64,000 bases of DNA from positions 7,218,062 through 7,282,061 of the forward strand of contig NC_056051.1 of assembly GCF_004379255.2 (NCBI RefSeq). Reading direction: 5' to 3'. This document shows positions 23,998-35,668 of the stretch, in pieces. The DNA is from Salvia splendens (lineage: Eukaryota > Streptophyta > Magnoliopsida > Lamiales > Lamiaceae). Below the pieces are notes generated by a model, which saw only the letters and a list, made by a program, of their open reading frames with translations, was not told the origin of the DNA and searched no databases. The position numbers were made by a program, and so were the translations under genes. The stretch's first letter is position 1. Every line of letters begins with the position of its first letter.

Positions 23998-26253
23998 TTT
24001 GTAAATGGATTTGTCCTCAAATCCGGTTCTTCGATTCTTCTTTGGGACACCCAGATTCACATCATCCCCTCCTTCTTTTGAAGGATTTGTCCTCAATTCC
24101 CAATCAAGTATACCTACAAAATCGAGCGAGTCCAAATCAAATATCATAGTTCTAGAAATTGGACTAGGCTTACCAAAGGTGTTGTGGGCTACATAGTCTA
24201 GCTCGCACATCACTACGAGGAGTATATCTTGTGAATATATGGTCTCATCAATCATACCATCATCGTGATCATAAAGTAATAACAATATTGGAAAAATTCG
24301 GCCACTAGAGATTAGGATGCTATCATCAAACAATGAAGTTTGCATCAAGTAAAGAGCATATGATTTCCAACCTAACCATACTACACATGTGAACTCAATT
24401 TCATAAGTTTTCTCTTAACACAAATGTGCATCCCATCAAGACATTTTCCTTGATCATACTCTAACGAGTCCAAAATATAAGCACATGATATGGAGGCACA
24501 AAAGTCTAACAATTCTTTCACAAGGCACTTCAAAACAAAACCATTTGTTGTAAGATCTTTGAAAAAATAGCCATATAATATACCAACTCCATTAAAAGGT
24601 TTGATTCTCATGCAATAATAGAGCTTATCATGCCAAGACACACATGCATCAAACACTTTGTACCTCTTGGTCCCAAATCCACCCACTCTACCAATCCACA
24701 TATCTAACATTGCCTTCATAAAAGAATTTACATTCTTAGAAGGGCTAGGGATACACAAGAAAGGATCCTCATAGCTTGTAAGACTAAACTTAGCAAGTAA
24801 TGATTCTAGATTATCATGCCACATATCAAACAAACCTCAAGTGATAAGAGTATCAACACAAATGGGCATTTGAAAACCAATCACATTCACTTGTTTCATT
24901 AAATCATTATCACAAGTTAAGGTGAGAATACTTGAACCTTGGGAAATGGGTGATTCATCTCGACATTGCTTCCATGAGCTTATTACCGTTAGGAAGTTAA
25001 TCGGTACATCCATGACTCGGTGTTCACATTCTAATCCTCCCAATTCTTGTCTCATAAAATTATTAAAGAAAAAAGACAAGTTATAAGTGTTAGTGAAATA
25101 AGGTTCATTCTCCTCACCAAGGGCAAAAAGGATAGGGTGATTTAGAGCCCTCCCAAGGTTGATCTTAGAATCTAACAAGCAACTTTTTTTCCTCACATGC
25201 TTGTAGTTTTTCTCTCTTGGTTTCTTTGATTCACAATCACCCCACCACTCTCTCTTGGCTTTTGCGTCTCACATTTTCGCCTTTTCTCACACTCTATTGG
25301 CTTTTGAAGCATGCTCCCGCTCTCTAGCTTTTTCTTTTTCTCTCGATTCTCTCTCAAGTGCTTGTTTCCATTATCAACCTCATGTAGCTTTGGTTCGGTG
25401 TTCAAGATTTGAAGGGCATTAAACGACTCACATTCGTTTCCGGCTTCCACTATGCTAGACACGCCATTATTGAAAGTTGGGCGTGCGTCTAATTCATGTA
25501 TGACCATGGACTCTTTTTCATCCTCACATTGCTCTTCATCATCATCGACAACAAAATCCACCATATGCTTGACACGCACTTTAACAATGTAGTTAACATT
25601 GTCACACTCACTTTGAATCAAGCTCTTTGAAAGAGGAAAATTGGATGACAACCACGACGAAACCTTTGTGTTATAAATAGGATGAGATAGGTCCACCTTC
25701 TTTGGTGGGATGATTCTTCGGCTTGTGTCTCCACCACCATGTCGAGGGCTTGCGCTCTTACTTGCTTTACTTGAGACTTCCTCCCCCTTTAACCACTCAT
25801 GCACCTTATGACGATCATGATCCCTCATCCACCTAGAGTGAGACTCTCCATGAAACATTGGAGCTCATTCCCTTCTACTCCCTCTAACAAGTCCATCATC
25901 ATGGTAGCTTGACTTGTAGCCACTCCTACCATGTCTCTCTCGGTCACTAGGTGCTATGGATTGGTTATGCCTAACTCTATCTCTAAGATGGCCTCATGAA
26001 ATGCCGTAAATCCGCCTTGCCTAGCATTCACATTGCCCCGCACCTCGTGCATCTCTTTCATGATTGAGGAGAACATCTCTTCGATAGTAACATCGGATGA
26101 TGAGGCAACTTCCTTTATAGGCGAGTCATGCCTAGAGTTCACCATTTCAAATACGTACAAAACAAATTGCACAAGACTAGGGACAAGTTCGTTTTTGTTA
26201 CTAACACAAACAACACACACACACGAGAATGGAGAATTTAATGAGGAGCTCAC
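23998..26253 (-). pseudogene. Interior ORFs of the LARD-like element, no polymerase
   Basis: Minus-strand ORFs in order: 26253-25954 (internal MVNSRHDSPIKEVASSSD start; short helical segment EEMFSSIMKEMHEV); 25858-25193, charged and disordered (KHLRENREKKKKLESG); 25196-24837; 24833-24381, with a possible compact domain rich in Cys/Tyr/Trp; and 24348-23983, ending in the RTNP..GGDDVN tail. The first looks like the amino end of a gag. I recognise no CCHC knuckle, protease, RT or integrase. Stops and frame changes separate the ORFs. Relative to the sister copy at 43926-44443, about 24 bases are missing near 24412. Function unknown. Confidence 0.5.
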
Positions 26254-26689
26254 TTCCCATAATATGTACCCCTTTCCCCAAAACTCACACCCAATGTCGC
26301 TCGGAAGACATAGAAATTTTTGTGGCTAGGATACTTTCCCTCACTTGCTCTCAACGATGATAATCCACAAGGGTAGCACAATTCACAAACAAGATATGCA
26401 ACTAGACAAGTAATTACTAGTTCTAGAAACCAAAAGATAAGTGAAAGTAAGGTGCTAGGCCAATGGGACAAATCAACAAACACTTTGTGTGCACAATTTC
26501 ACCCAACAACAATAGACCCAACAATTGATGCAATTTTTGTCTACAACTTTGGAATAATCATATTGACATACCCAATGACACATATAACAATTTATAGCTA
26601 AAGCCCATGGATATATTTTGGAGTATGACTTTTTTTTTGACAATTTCTTTTTTTTTTGTTTTTTTTAAACTTACAAGAACAAGAACCAA

Positions 26690-26703
26690 TGGCTCTTGAT
26701 ACC
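26690..26703 (-). promoter_or_regulatory. Primer-binding site (tRNA-iMet type, degenerate)
   Basis: The minus strand reads TTGGTATCAAGAGCC, one inserted A relative to TGGTATCAGAGCC, just inside the LTR end at 26710. Confidence 0.75.
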
Positions 26704-26709
26704 AAATAA

Positions 26710-27575
26710 TGTCAATCTTAAGGATTCAAGACACATATGTTTGCCCCGGACTTGCTCTAGTAAATATTTCAACAACCCAACAAATCCAACAACAAATGAA
26801 ACAAAAAAAAGGTGGAAAAGGAAGAAGATGAATGTGTTATAATTTAGATAGATGCTTAGAACCTATGGACCTTCTACAAAATAATGAAGACAACCCAAGA
26901 CAACTTTCACCAAAGCAAGAATCTAATGGCTCCACAAAACTAGCAACATAAAAACTAGTAAAGCATACCTTAACATTCAACCTAAGCCCGACAATTGATT
27001 GGAATGCAACCAAAAGGGATTTTGATAAATCTTAAAAAATGAAGATGGGTGCTCACAAATGGAGTCTTTGTTCTTACAATATCATTCAAAGCTGCCATAG
27101 AAAAACCATAATATGTCTATTTATACTAGGAGTGAAAAATGAGCAACATAAAACAATTCTTGGTCAAAAAGACACATCCCGGACAAAACGCCCGACCGGG
27201 CGTTTCCCTAGGCTCATTTCGCCCGCCAACATGAAGTTTCTGGACAAAAATCGATCTCTCGACAAAAACGCCTGACCAGGCATTTTGCATGAGGAAAAGC
27301 GCCCGCGCGTTTCATTCTACATTGACCGACTTTCTTAAAACGACCATAGGTTCCTCATCCAGGCTCCGATTGAGGCATGCAAGATACTCACATGATGCTA
27401 TTTCGACGATGAAGACAATGGTTGTCTTAGGAGAGAATTTGGATTTTATCTTCATAGGAAAATTCTAGTTTGAATCCGACCTCCAAATTCGGCTTGGCTC
27501 CTTGTCATGTCTCCACTTTATTCTCGGACCCTAATCAACCTATGACCCGCGATGTCTTGGTAATTTATGATGTTG
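26710..27575 (-). repeat. 5' LTR of the LARD-like element, interrupted by a MULE
   Basis: Plus-strand TGTCAATCTTAAGG..TAATTTATGATGTTG, then MULE sequence. The missing end AATATCTAGATTCA is at 43912-43925. It serves at the same time as the 3' LTR of the partial second element at 43926. Confidence 0.88.
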
Positions 27576-27654
27576 TGTAAAAATTCTTTTTTTGTGAATG
27601 CATGTTAATGGAATTTCGTTTTAATGAAGAGCTTTAGTTGTATTCCGACTCAGG
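27576..27654 (+). repeat. MULE left terminal inverted repeat
   Basis: Shares T-rich start, TAATGGAATT, TTTTAATGAAG and GTATTCCGA blocks with the inverted right end (43823-43904). Small indels separate the blocks. Confidence 0.8.
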
Positions 27655-27840
27655 GAGTGACGCACAACCGTTATGCTTCATTTTTTAGTGACGCATAACT
27701 ATCATGCGTCATTGTTTAGTGACGCATAACCATTATGCGTCGTTGTTCAGTGCCGCATAAGCATTATGCGTCTTTCCTTAGCGACACATAACACTTATGC
27801 GTCTTTGGCTAGTGACGCATAAAGCTTATGCGTCTTCCGG
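27655..27840. repeat. Left subterminal array of palindromic repeats (about 6 units)
   Basis: Roughly 30-bp units, each a near-perfect palindrome of the form GACGCATAA.NN.TTATGCGTC, separated by 'tttagt'-type spacers. CpG-containing arms show scattered C/T and G/A changes. Candidate transposase-binding array; a matching array lies inside the right end. Confidence 0.9.
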
Positions 27841-28436
27841 CGGGTTTTAAACAGGCAGCGAAGGCAGAACACTTCGCATCATAGACAGAAAGCCGCGACC
27901 TAAGCAACGATTCCTAGTAAATTCCGATGATTCCCAGTAAATTCCGACGATTCCCAGCAATTTTCGGCGAATTTCCACCATTTTGCAACCATATTCCGGT
28001 AATTGTTCTTAAATTTGGCTAAATACATCATTTATGGCATAATTTGTGCAGGTTTTCCGTAATTTAGCAAAATTAGGGTTTATGATGAAATTGATGGGTT
28101 TTTGGTCTATTTTTGTTGTTTTGTTGCCTATACTTAGGAATTATGATGAAATTAGGGGTTATAATGAAATTGATGGAAATTTTTGGTCGATTTTCTGTAA
28201 TTTGTGTATTTCATATGCATATTATTTAGTAAAATTAAGGTTTATGATGAAATTGATGGATTTTTTGGTCGATTTTCCGTAATTTGTGTATTTCATATGC
28301 ATATAATTAAATGGGTAGAAGTAATTGATTCAGTTTTTGTAATTGCGCCCCTTTTGTTGCCTAATTTGAATCTTGATGATGTTTCCAAATTGGAATATAG
28401 ATTGTCGTTGTCAACTGAAGTTGCAATTTAGTTAGA

Positions 28437-30712
28437 TTGTTGAGTTTTTATGAACCTGAGGATCCATCATTACTATTTCATCAAAACGAACACATTTCAG
28501 CCTCATTGTTGGCAAATGGCACAACAAATGTGTTGAGAGTTCGTAGGGCGAAGAGTAAGGTTTGGGCAGTGCCAATACATGAAAATGTGATGTATTGGCT
28601 TTATGTATGGGGGTTCAGAGGCGTGGTTGAATGTGGAAGGCCGATGAGGATGGACAATGAGCTTATAACTGCCTTGATCGAGCACTGGAGGCCTGAGACA
28701 CACTGTTTTCACCTTCCAGTTGGTGAAGTTACCGTAACCTTACAGGATGTGCAAAGCCTGTGGGGTTTGAGAGCAGACAGTCGTGTTTTCACTGGCCGTG
28801 ACTACCCTGTTGGATATGAAGATTGGCCCAACAAGTGTAGAGATGTGTTGGGATGGATACCTGACGCAAAAATAGAAACGAAGCACGGTGGTTTGTTGAT
28901 GACATCTCTGATCCACCAAGCGACGATGCCGTTGGGTGATGGGCTGCATGATTATGCATACATCTAAAGAGCACGCATACATGCTCTGATCTTGTTAGGC
29001 GAGCTTATTTTACCGGACACCACAGGGTGCAAGGTCCCCTTTATGTGGTTAAATGCCTTTGACGATCCAGAAGAAGTGGCTAATATTAGTTGGGGTAGTG
29101 CTGCTTTAGCATATCTGTATCATTATTTGTGCGAGGCTTCTGTAGGCAGGCAGAGAAGAGATGTGGATGGACCTATGGTTCTTTTGCAGTTGTGGGCGTG
29201 GGAAAGAATGCCTACATTGAGGCCAGCCTTCTTGATATCGCCTATGCACACGCCGTATACCCCGTGCGGAGCCAAGTAATGCATTTTTTACATTAACTCA
29301 CTTAATTATGTACTTTTTTGGTAACTTATTTTGACATTAATATTATGTATAGGTGGCACGAAGTTACTGAAATTGGAAATGCTCCCCGACATTCAGTAGC
29401 TCATTATCGTGATCAATTATCACTGATTCGTCCGGACCAGGTTAAATTTATTTTTGTTGTCTTAGTTAATGAATTTACTATAGTATGAAATTAATTGTGT
29501 TTTTCATATTATTTTTTTGTAGTTTCTGTGGACACCGTATGCAGATTATATCCTGCCCGATTACTACATTGATCCGACTACATCCTTCTTGTGCGACACT
29601 TATTTGGCGTGCTGGTCATTTGTCGAGGCACACGAGGCTGGACGCGTTTGCCGACAATTTAACCGCTACTAGCGTATTCCTCAGTATTGTGATAGGATGC
29701 TGCATAATGCCGGACATCTGATTAAAAGTCACCGCCGTGGGAGGAAGGGCGTCGATTGGGCTAAGGTACATAAATTCTTCATTGATGAATGGGATTTGAG
29801 ACACGACAGGTTCCAAGCAACTTTTGACCATGCCACGGCGACCATGGATGGTCGCATTAATCATAGGATCATAGTGCCGTACCTAGTTCAACCTGCGACA
29901 CAGTCAACTGTTGGGATGAACGAGTCAGCCTCTTCAATGAAGAAATTGGTATGTTATGTTTTTGTATATAAAATGTATTTTGTTTGAAGTTTGTATAGAT
30001 TGATTGTAATGATTTTATTTTTGTTATCTAGGTTGAGACCCTTCAGGGGATATGGCATTTGACCTCTGAACATGACACAGACCCTCGGTTACGGCAGATT
30101 CGGGAAATGGCTGCTGAGGCCCTTCGTACGACGGATCATACTGATGTGATGGAGTATCCAACTTCGCAATGGCGAAATGTGGTCATGCCGCCACGCCCTC
30201 CAACTTCTCTTCGTCATGGACTGCCGGGTGTCCGGACAGGTGGACACGAGATTACACGACAGCATAGGTTGTCGCAGCAGCAGCAGCCGCAACCTGAGTA
30301 TCCGGTACCATAGCCCTTGAGTCCGGAGTACGATCCCCCAGGATAGTCTCAGTTGAGTGGTGCAAGCCACGAGCCCTCGCAATGGGGAGCACGAACATCA
30401 TGTGATTCATTCTTTGGCGGTGGGTTTGATTGGGATGCAGCTCAACCAGGACGTGATCCATATTTTCAGAATTATCAATTTGTGGATCTTGTGGGGGAAG
30501 AAGAGGGCCAGGAAGAAGATGACCATGAAGACGAGGGCGGGGAAGACGATGATGAAGTTATATTTCGACCACCGATCGAGGGATCCTCACGTCCAACTGT
30601 GAAGAGTTCATCAAGTAAGATTGGGAAGGCTATGCACAATGTATTAAGGGGATTTTCAACAAGGAAGAACAAAGGGAAAGCTCCAACAAAGTTCACGCCT
30701 CCGGGGAAATAA
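28437..30712 (+). pseudogene. Plant mobile domain (PMD) protein gene in the MULE
   Basis: PMD proteins (the MAIN/MAIL1 family and the 'phosphatase 7 long form' homologues) act in silencing and genome stability, and many are transposon-borne. Exons by GT..AG: 28437-29275, 29353-29440, 29523-29948, 30032-30712; the frame stays in register across all junctions. Hallmarks: AVPIHENVMYWLYVWGFRGV, LITALIEHWRPETHCFHLP, GEVTVTLQDVQSLWGLRADS and LYHYLCEASVG, then LWTPYADYILPDYY. An acidic C-terminus (EEEGQEEDDHEDEGGEDDD) and a basic tail follow. Four in-frame stops (28965, 29670, 30311, 30344) are each one C-to-T change from a Gln codon. No ATG opens the first exon (an in-frame TGA lies just upstream), so the start is lost or lies in an unseen exon. 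Converges on the transposase gene. Confidence 0.88.
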
Positions 30713-30957
30713 TATTTCAACAAGGAATAACAATGTAGTTACATTCAAATAGTTTTTCTATTAGTACTAAAAAAATAGTCATCTAACAATTTCTTGTTTC
30801 TAGTTCAATTCTTGCAAAAATAATTCTCATGTTATATTTGTAAGTATTATATTTGTAGAAGTTGTTCGAGCTTGTGTCCAAGGGTGGAACTGTTAAAGGA
30901 CTTATATTTGTAAGTATTATAGAAGTTGTTCGAGCTTAGATGAGTTTATCTAGTGTT
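30713..30957. other. Gap between convergent PMD and transposase genes
   Basis: T/A-rich 3' UTR-like DNA with a near-repeat ('agttgttcgagctt' at about 30859 and 30925). No gene. Confidence 0.5.
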
Positions 30958-31473
30958 TGAAGTTAAAATAGGTGAGTCCCGTCCACTGTTAACACCGGTG
31001 CGGCCTTCTGGAACGCATGTATTGCAGGCCCAAATGCCCAGAAAACATAGTTGACCACTCAACAACTCGTTGTGCTTCCACTCAACAATTGTGCCCAGAT
31101 TATGTGACTGGAGTTCGAACATGTAGCTTGGCAACTGTCTAAATGATTCCTCACATCCACCGTATACAAACTCTATAGCCTTTCTCTTTGCATACCATGC
31201 CTTCTTATAACTGATTAACACACCAAATATGTCTTCAACATCAGCTATTATTGAGAAGACCTTGAAATCGGCACATTGTCGCACATGATGTCGAATCAAC
31301 AGAGCAATCATTGCCAATGAAAAGTTAGCATGATCTCTGTTAGCACGATGGCCTACACAAGTATGTCGATCCTTCTACTTCCTAACTTCCCACATATCGT
31401 CATGCGACCTTTGTGTAACTGAAACCTCCCACTTACATTCCCTCACCTTTTCAGCGTCGGTGGTACTGATGAT
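30958..31473 (-). pseudogene. MuDR transposase, downstream part, ending at the first DDE Asp
   Basis: This continues the frame broken at 42457: with one ATGAT target copy removed, ..TGACII joins STTDAEKVRECKWEVSV without a shift. Contains the zinc-binding/WEVRK region, one TAG (about 31368), ADVEDIFGVLISYKKAWYAK and EFVYGGCEESFRQLPSYMF, a signature stretch of plant MULE transposases. After a frameshift near 31040 the sequence reads FWAFGPAIHAFQKAAPVL and then VDGTHLF, whose Asp is the first DDE residue, and then a stop at about 30960. The second Asp, the Glu and the SWIM finger are absent, so no active transposase is possible. Confidence 0.88.
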
Positions 31474-32967
31474 TGATAAGTCGTATTCTAGGCCTTGGTT
31501 ACTGGTCAGTATGGTGTGTATATTTGAACTTTATCTGCAAAACAAGTTGCTTAAGCGTGCAGGTTGAGTGTTCTAACCAGTAGGGAAGCTTCGGAATAAC
31601 TCAAGTGAAAAGGGTGTCAGGATGTTGCTATCCTGATCAGTATACATGCTAAAACGGTTCGAGATGGAGAAGACGGATAGCTGAGGCTGATTACCCACAG
31701 TTAAGGGCAAATGAGTCATCTTACAATAAGGATTTACCCTAAAATCAAGGGCAAGCCTCCCTATAAAAGGAACCCACTTGGAGAGAAAAAGGGAGATCTA
31801 TTTTCATCATCATCACTCTTAGGTAGAATTCTCTCGGTAGTTCAGTCCTTCAGCCCAGTCCAGAGTCTTGTTCCTCGCCACTGCCATGGTCACTTGAAGA
31901 TCAAGAAGTTCCCAGAGTTCCAGACGTTCTCATCCAGTCAGCAAGATCGTAGTTAGAAGTTCCATCGCCCGGCGTGGCAAAACACTTTTATTTCCCTTTC
32001 GTAGTTAAATTGCCTGTTTTTCCTTACGCTGGATCTTTGTTTGCTTTTGAATTTCACTGCCTAAAAGTACTTTGTTTGAAGATCCAAACATGTTTTATGC
32101 TATGAAGTTGTTTTCTGTTCAGTTTACTTCGCCGATCTCCTTTTCCTTCTGCCTAGTTAGCTTAGATCTAGAGTTTCTGGTCGTTTTGAGTATCGAATCG
32201 TGTGTTTCCAGTTAGTAGTTTATTTCTTCGAGTTAGCATAATCTGTTTACTTTTATTTCATAGAGGTTTGTTTCATGCAAGGTGCAGTTATGTGTTTCCT
32301 GTTTTCTTCCATGCTGATCAGTAGGCTGGATTTCAGTTTCGATGTTTGATTTTCGATTTGGAATTTTTGATTGTAGATCTGTGTTCGTGAGTTATTAATC
32401 TGTGTTTTTATGGTGCTGAATCTGGTTTGTTTTCTGATTTTAGTTTGTGTTTGTTGAAGAAGATGATGTCCATATCCAAGTTTGGGACCACTTTTGCTTT
32501 TTAGATGCTTTTTGCTTTTTGTCCTTCACCTTTAGTACACCCTGCAGATCTGTCAGCCTAGTCACCACAACTACCACTTATTCTCTGCTTTTCTGTTTAG
32601 CCTTTTATAGAAACTTAGTACTTTCCGCATATTTTCTGTTACACCGCATCCACCATAATTCCACGTACACCACTACATGTCGACCACAATTCACCCTTCC
32701 TAGTCAGTAGGACACCATCTTAATTTCCCGTCTAGGTAGAGACTCAACCCAAGCGTGGTAGATAACCAAACCATCCAAAATATCACCGCAATCTGTCCAA
32801 CCGTCACCATCTCTGTGGGATTCGACCCCTACCTTCACTATACTACCTAGTAGAAGAGGGTTGAGGATTTATTGATACCAGGTTTTAGGCTTAGCAGGGG
32901 ATTGTTTCATCCTGATCAGTAGGATACATCCTTGCTTGAACGACACCTACGCAAACCTGCTCTTTCA
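31474..32967 (+). repeat. Athila copy 1, 5' LTR (1494 bp)
   Basis: TGATAAGTCGTATTC..CTCTTTCA. A TATA-like TATAAAAGG lies at about 31760, followed by a CT-rich leader. It is collinear with 40961-42451 and, more distantly, with 58961-60473. Confidence 0.93.
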
Positions 32968-32969
32968 AA

Positions 32970-32987
32970 TGGCGCCGTTGCCGGGGA
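32970..32987 (+). promoter_or_regulatory. Primer-binding site, tRNA-Asp type
   Basis: TGGCGCCGTTGCCGGGGA, the 18-base site used by Athila-group elements, two bases after the LTR end. Confidence 0.9.
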
Positions 32988-33073
32988 TGGATGGCGTTAT
33001 TAGTAGCTATTGTGCGTGATACTTTGGCGTATATATTGTGGATAACTTTTTCTCTTTCTTTTTATTCCAGTTT

Positions 33074-34780
33074 ATGAGAAGCAGCTCGGCTCCTGACCAG
33101 TGGAGGCAGAAGATACTTCAGCGAGGATCTATACTCGTAACCACTCGATCCGGCTTGTCGACGACTTTTTCTGACTTAGGTTCGAGTAGTGACGAGGAGC
33201 AATACACCATAGAAGGCCCAATACCTGAAGAGATACCAAGGATAGAGGGAAACTCGAGAAGGATGGCCGCTCAAGGAGAAGAAGATCCTAAGATCGGGAC
33301 GCTGAATGCACATACCGAGGGAGAACCACCTCAAGCCATAGTTGTGACCCCAGGGCAAACTGCCTGTGATGTGAAGCCTCATGTGATCGCAATTCTGCCT
33401 ACATACTGCGGGAAGAGTTACGAAGGGCCTTACGAGTTCCTTCATGAGTTTTGTAAGATTTGTAGGGCGCAGAGGAGGCCAGCAGGGGCGACCGAGAATG
33501 ATTACAGATTGAAGGCTTTGCCGTTCGTTTTGAAAGGGGAGGCAAACACCTGGTTCATGCGCCTGCCACCCAACTCCATTGAGAGTTGGGCCGATTTCAA
33601 GTCAGCATTCTTAGGCGAGTTTTTCCCATCGTCGAAGACAAGTGCGCTGAAGAGAGAGATAACTAATGTGAAGCAAGGGTACGATGAGCCTTTGAGTGAT
33701 TACTGGGCGAAATATATGAGCCTTTTGGATGCGTGCCCCAACCATCGCATGGCGGATATTGAAGTACACCATGTCTTTTATGAAGGGATGAACAAAGCTA
33801 CCAAGGATCTAGCGAATTCCTCGTCAGGAGGAAGCTTCACGCAGCTAAGGGTCAGCGAAGCTAAAAGGGTCCTAGGGAAACTGTTGAGCGCAAAAAAGGA
33901 GTATGACAATTCCAGAGATGGTTACAGCAGAGAAAGGATTGCCAGCGCCTTGTCTACTGACCAGGAGCAGAAGATAGAACAGAAGATGGACGAATTGAAG
34001 AAGACGCTCTTGAGCGCAATCGAGAAAAATGTGCCACCAACTTCCCCAGCTGGAAACTACAAGGGTGCAGAACAAGGGAACCAAGGGCCGAGCTCTGATC
34101 AGCCAAACGACTTGGTTAGTATGGAGCAGACTAATGCTGCCGGGTAATTTAACTCAAATGGGAATTGGATCCAGGGGAGACAGTGGGACGCACCATGGAG
34201 GGACCATCTAAATTTTCGATGGGGAGATGGAAGCCAAAATCAAAACCAAGGTCAAGGTCAGAACCAATACAATTCCCACCCGAACCAGAATTTCAACCGT
34301 GGCCTGGAAAATCCAAACAACCAGTTCAACTGGTCAGGAAGGAACCAACAACCCCACAGTCAACAACCTCAAAACCAACACCCACAAAACCCAAACCCTG
34401 TTTATGTACCACCCCACCAGAGGAACTTTCAAAATTATCAGAGTCAACCTAACCAAGGACCACCACCTCAGCAAAACCCAACCCAGTTCCAAAACCAGAA
34501 CCAGAACCAGAACCAGAACCAATATCATACTGACCAGTACAACCCTCCTGGCCAGTATAACCAATACCCACCTAACCCGAACCAGCAAAATTTCCAAAAT
34601 TTCCAGCCCAACCAAAATTCCTAGTATAACCAGCACCAAGGGCCGAATCAATCCCAATATCCTAGCAGGTCAAGGAGATCTATGGAGGACATGATGGGAG
34701 AATTGCTCGCATCGCAGCAAGGTATCAAGGGTGAGTTACAATCCCATAATGAAGTAGTGCAAGGGATGCAGAGTGCCTAG
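33074..34780 (+). pseudogene. Athila copy 1 gag, with in-frame stops
   Basis: Starts at 33074 (MRSSSAPDQWRQKIL), after a TTTATTCCAG that resembles a splice acceptor and is conserved in copy 2. The capsid domain at residues 110-260 shows the retrotransposon gag signature (FVLKGEANTWFMRLPPNSI, FLGEFFPSSKTSALKREI, YWAKYMSLLDACPNHRM). The tail is Asn/Gln-rich (34160-34620), with no CCHC knuckle seen. In-frame stops lie at TAA 34145, TAG 34622 and TAG 34778. The last is also present in copy 2 (62294), so it may be the true gag terminus; the first two are lesions. The open part to 34147 is about 357 codons. Confidence 0.85.
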
Positions 34781-35668
34781 AAGGAGCATAAGACGAACAT
34801 GGATATGATGAATAGGCAGTTGGCCCAACTGGCCAGTTCGATGGGTGAAATGAAAGGAAACTCAGGGAAACTCCTGTCCACAGTCTATGTGCCTGAAAAG
34901 ACGAATGTGAGCAAAGTCACACTACGATCCGGTACTACCTATGAAGGACCCCAGCCAAAGAAGTCTAGTGGAGAACCAAGTGGAGCAACATTATTGGGGG
35001 ACGTTGTCTCGGAAGAAGAGCTACGCAGACCTCTACCCCAGATGCAGGACCCATTTTTCTTGGGAGAAACACCATGTGGAAAAGGCGAGCCCGAGAACGT
35101 ACTGGTCAGGAAGGAACCCCATCAAGAGGTAGAATCCAGAACGAAGGGAACTCAGACCCAGAATCTGCCCAAGGAAGGTCCCAAGAAGGTTGGTGAGGGA
35201 CCGGTAGAGGAGAGAAAGGGGGAAAAACCATTCCCTTACCGTTTCGTAACTAAGAGGAAGAAGGAAAACCCAGTGGATTACTTGTCAATTTTCGGGAAGC
35301 TGGATGTTACCATACCATTCCTCCAAGCCGTGAAGATACCCCCACTTGGGAAATTCATTAAGGAATTCATAGCCGGGAAAGCCCAGGAGGATGGAAAGAT
35401 CATGGTAGAAGGGATCGCGTCTGCAATTGTGCAGGAGAAGCTACCGCCCAAGAGGGCCGATCCAGGTATGTTCACTTTGCCTATAACTATAGGAGATGTG
35501 AAAGTCGAGCATGCAATGTGTGATTTTGGAGCTTCTATTAATGTCATGCCTTTGTCGATCTATAACCGATTGAAGGGGGTTAGATTGTCGAATACTAGGG
35601 TGTTGATCCAACTGGCTGATAGGTCATGCATAAGTCCTGAGGGTGTTTTAGAGAATGTGTTGGTTTGA
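34781..35668 (+). pseudogene. Athila copy 1 retroviral-type aspartic protease region
   Basis: In frame with gag after the TAG at 34778. It contains the conserved linker (MNRQLAQLASSMGEMKGNSGKL) and then KPFPYRFVTKRKKENPVDYL. The protease core is HAMCDFGASINVMPLSIYN, in which DFGAS takes the place of D-T/S-G-A, as is common in this group (D-x-GAS). The flap region LADRSCISPEGVLENVLV follows. A TGA at 35666 replaces an Arg codon (AGA in copy 2). The remaining protease strand ILLGRPFLRTAKTIVDM continues in the next ORF, so one nonsense mutation separates the catalytic half from the dimer-closing half. It would mature gag and pol if translated through. Confidence 0.85.

Larger units (their letters stand above)
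23165..27575 (-). mobile_element. Non-autonomous LTR retrotransposon (LARD-like)
   Basis: LTRs at 23165-23980 and 26710-27575 (the latter split by the MULE, last 14 bases at 43912-43925) flank a 2.7-kb interior with an iMet-type primer site and a polypurine tract. The ORFs lack RT, integrase and RNase H motifs. The minus-strand order is gag-like ORF, then unknown ORFs, then a tail containing ELRTNPSKEGGDDVN, a motif I associate with the 3' end of plant Ty3/gypsy pol ORFs. A second partial interior follows beyond the right LTR (43926-44443), so it was part of a tandem array. Confidence 0.85.

Noticed and set aside
27655..27840. CRISPR-like array of repeats and spacers
   Set aside because: Plant nuclear context, units are palindromes only about 30 bp apart with 5-10 bp spacers, mirrored at the other transposon end, and no cas genes. 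These are subterminal transposon repeats.
32447..32710. ORFs inside Athila LTRs (also 41932-42195)
   Set aside because: Present in both LTR copies but without domain; LTR non-coding sequence.
34227..34694. Thr/Asn-rich and Val/Leu-rich ORFs in the gag tail
   Set aside because: Alternative-frame readings of the Asn/Gln-rich gag C-terminus.
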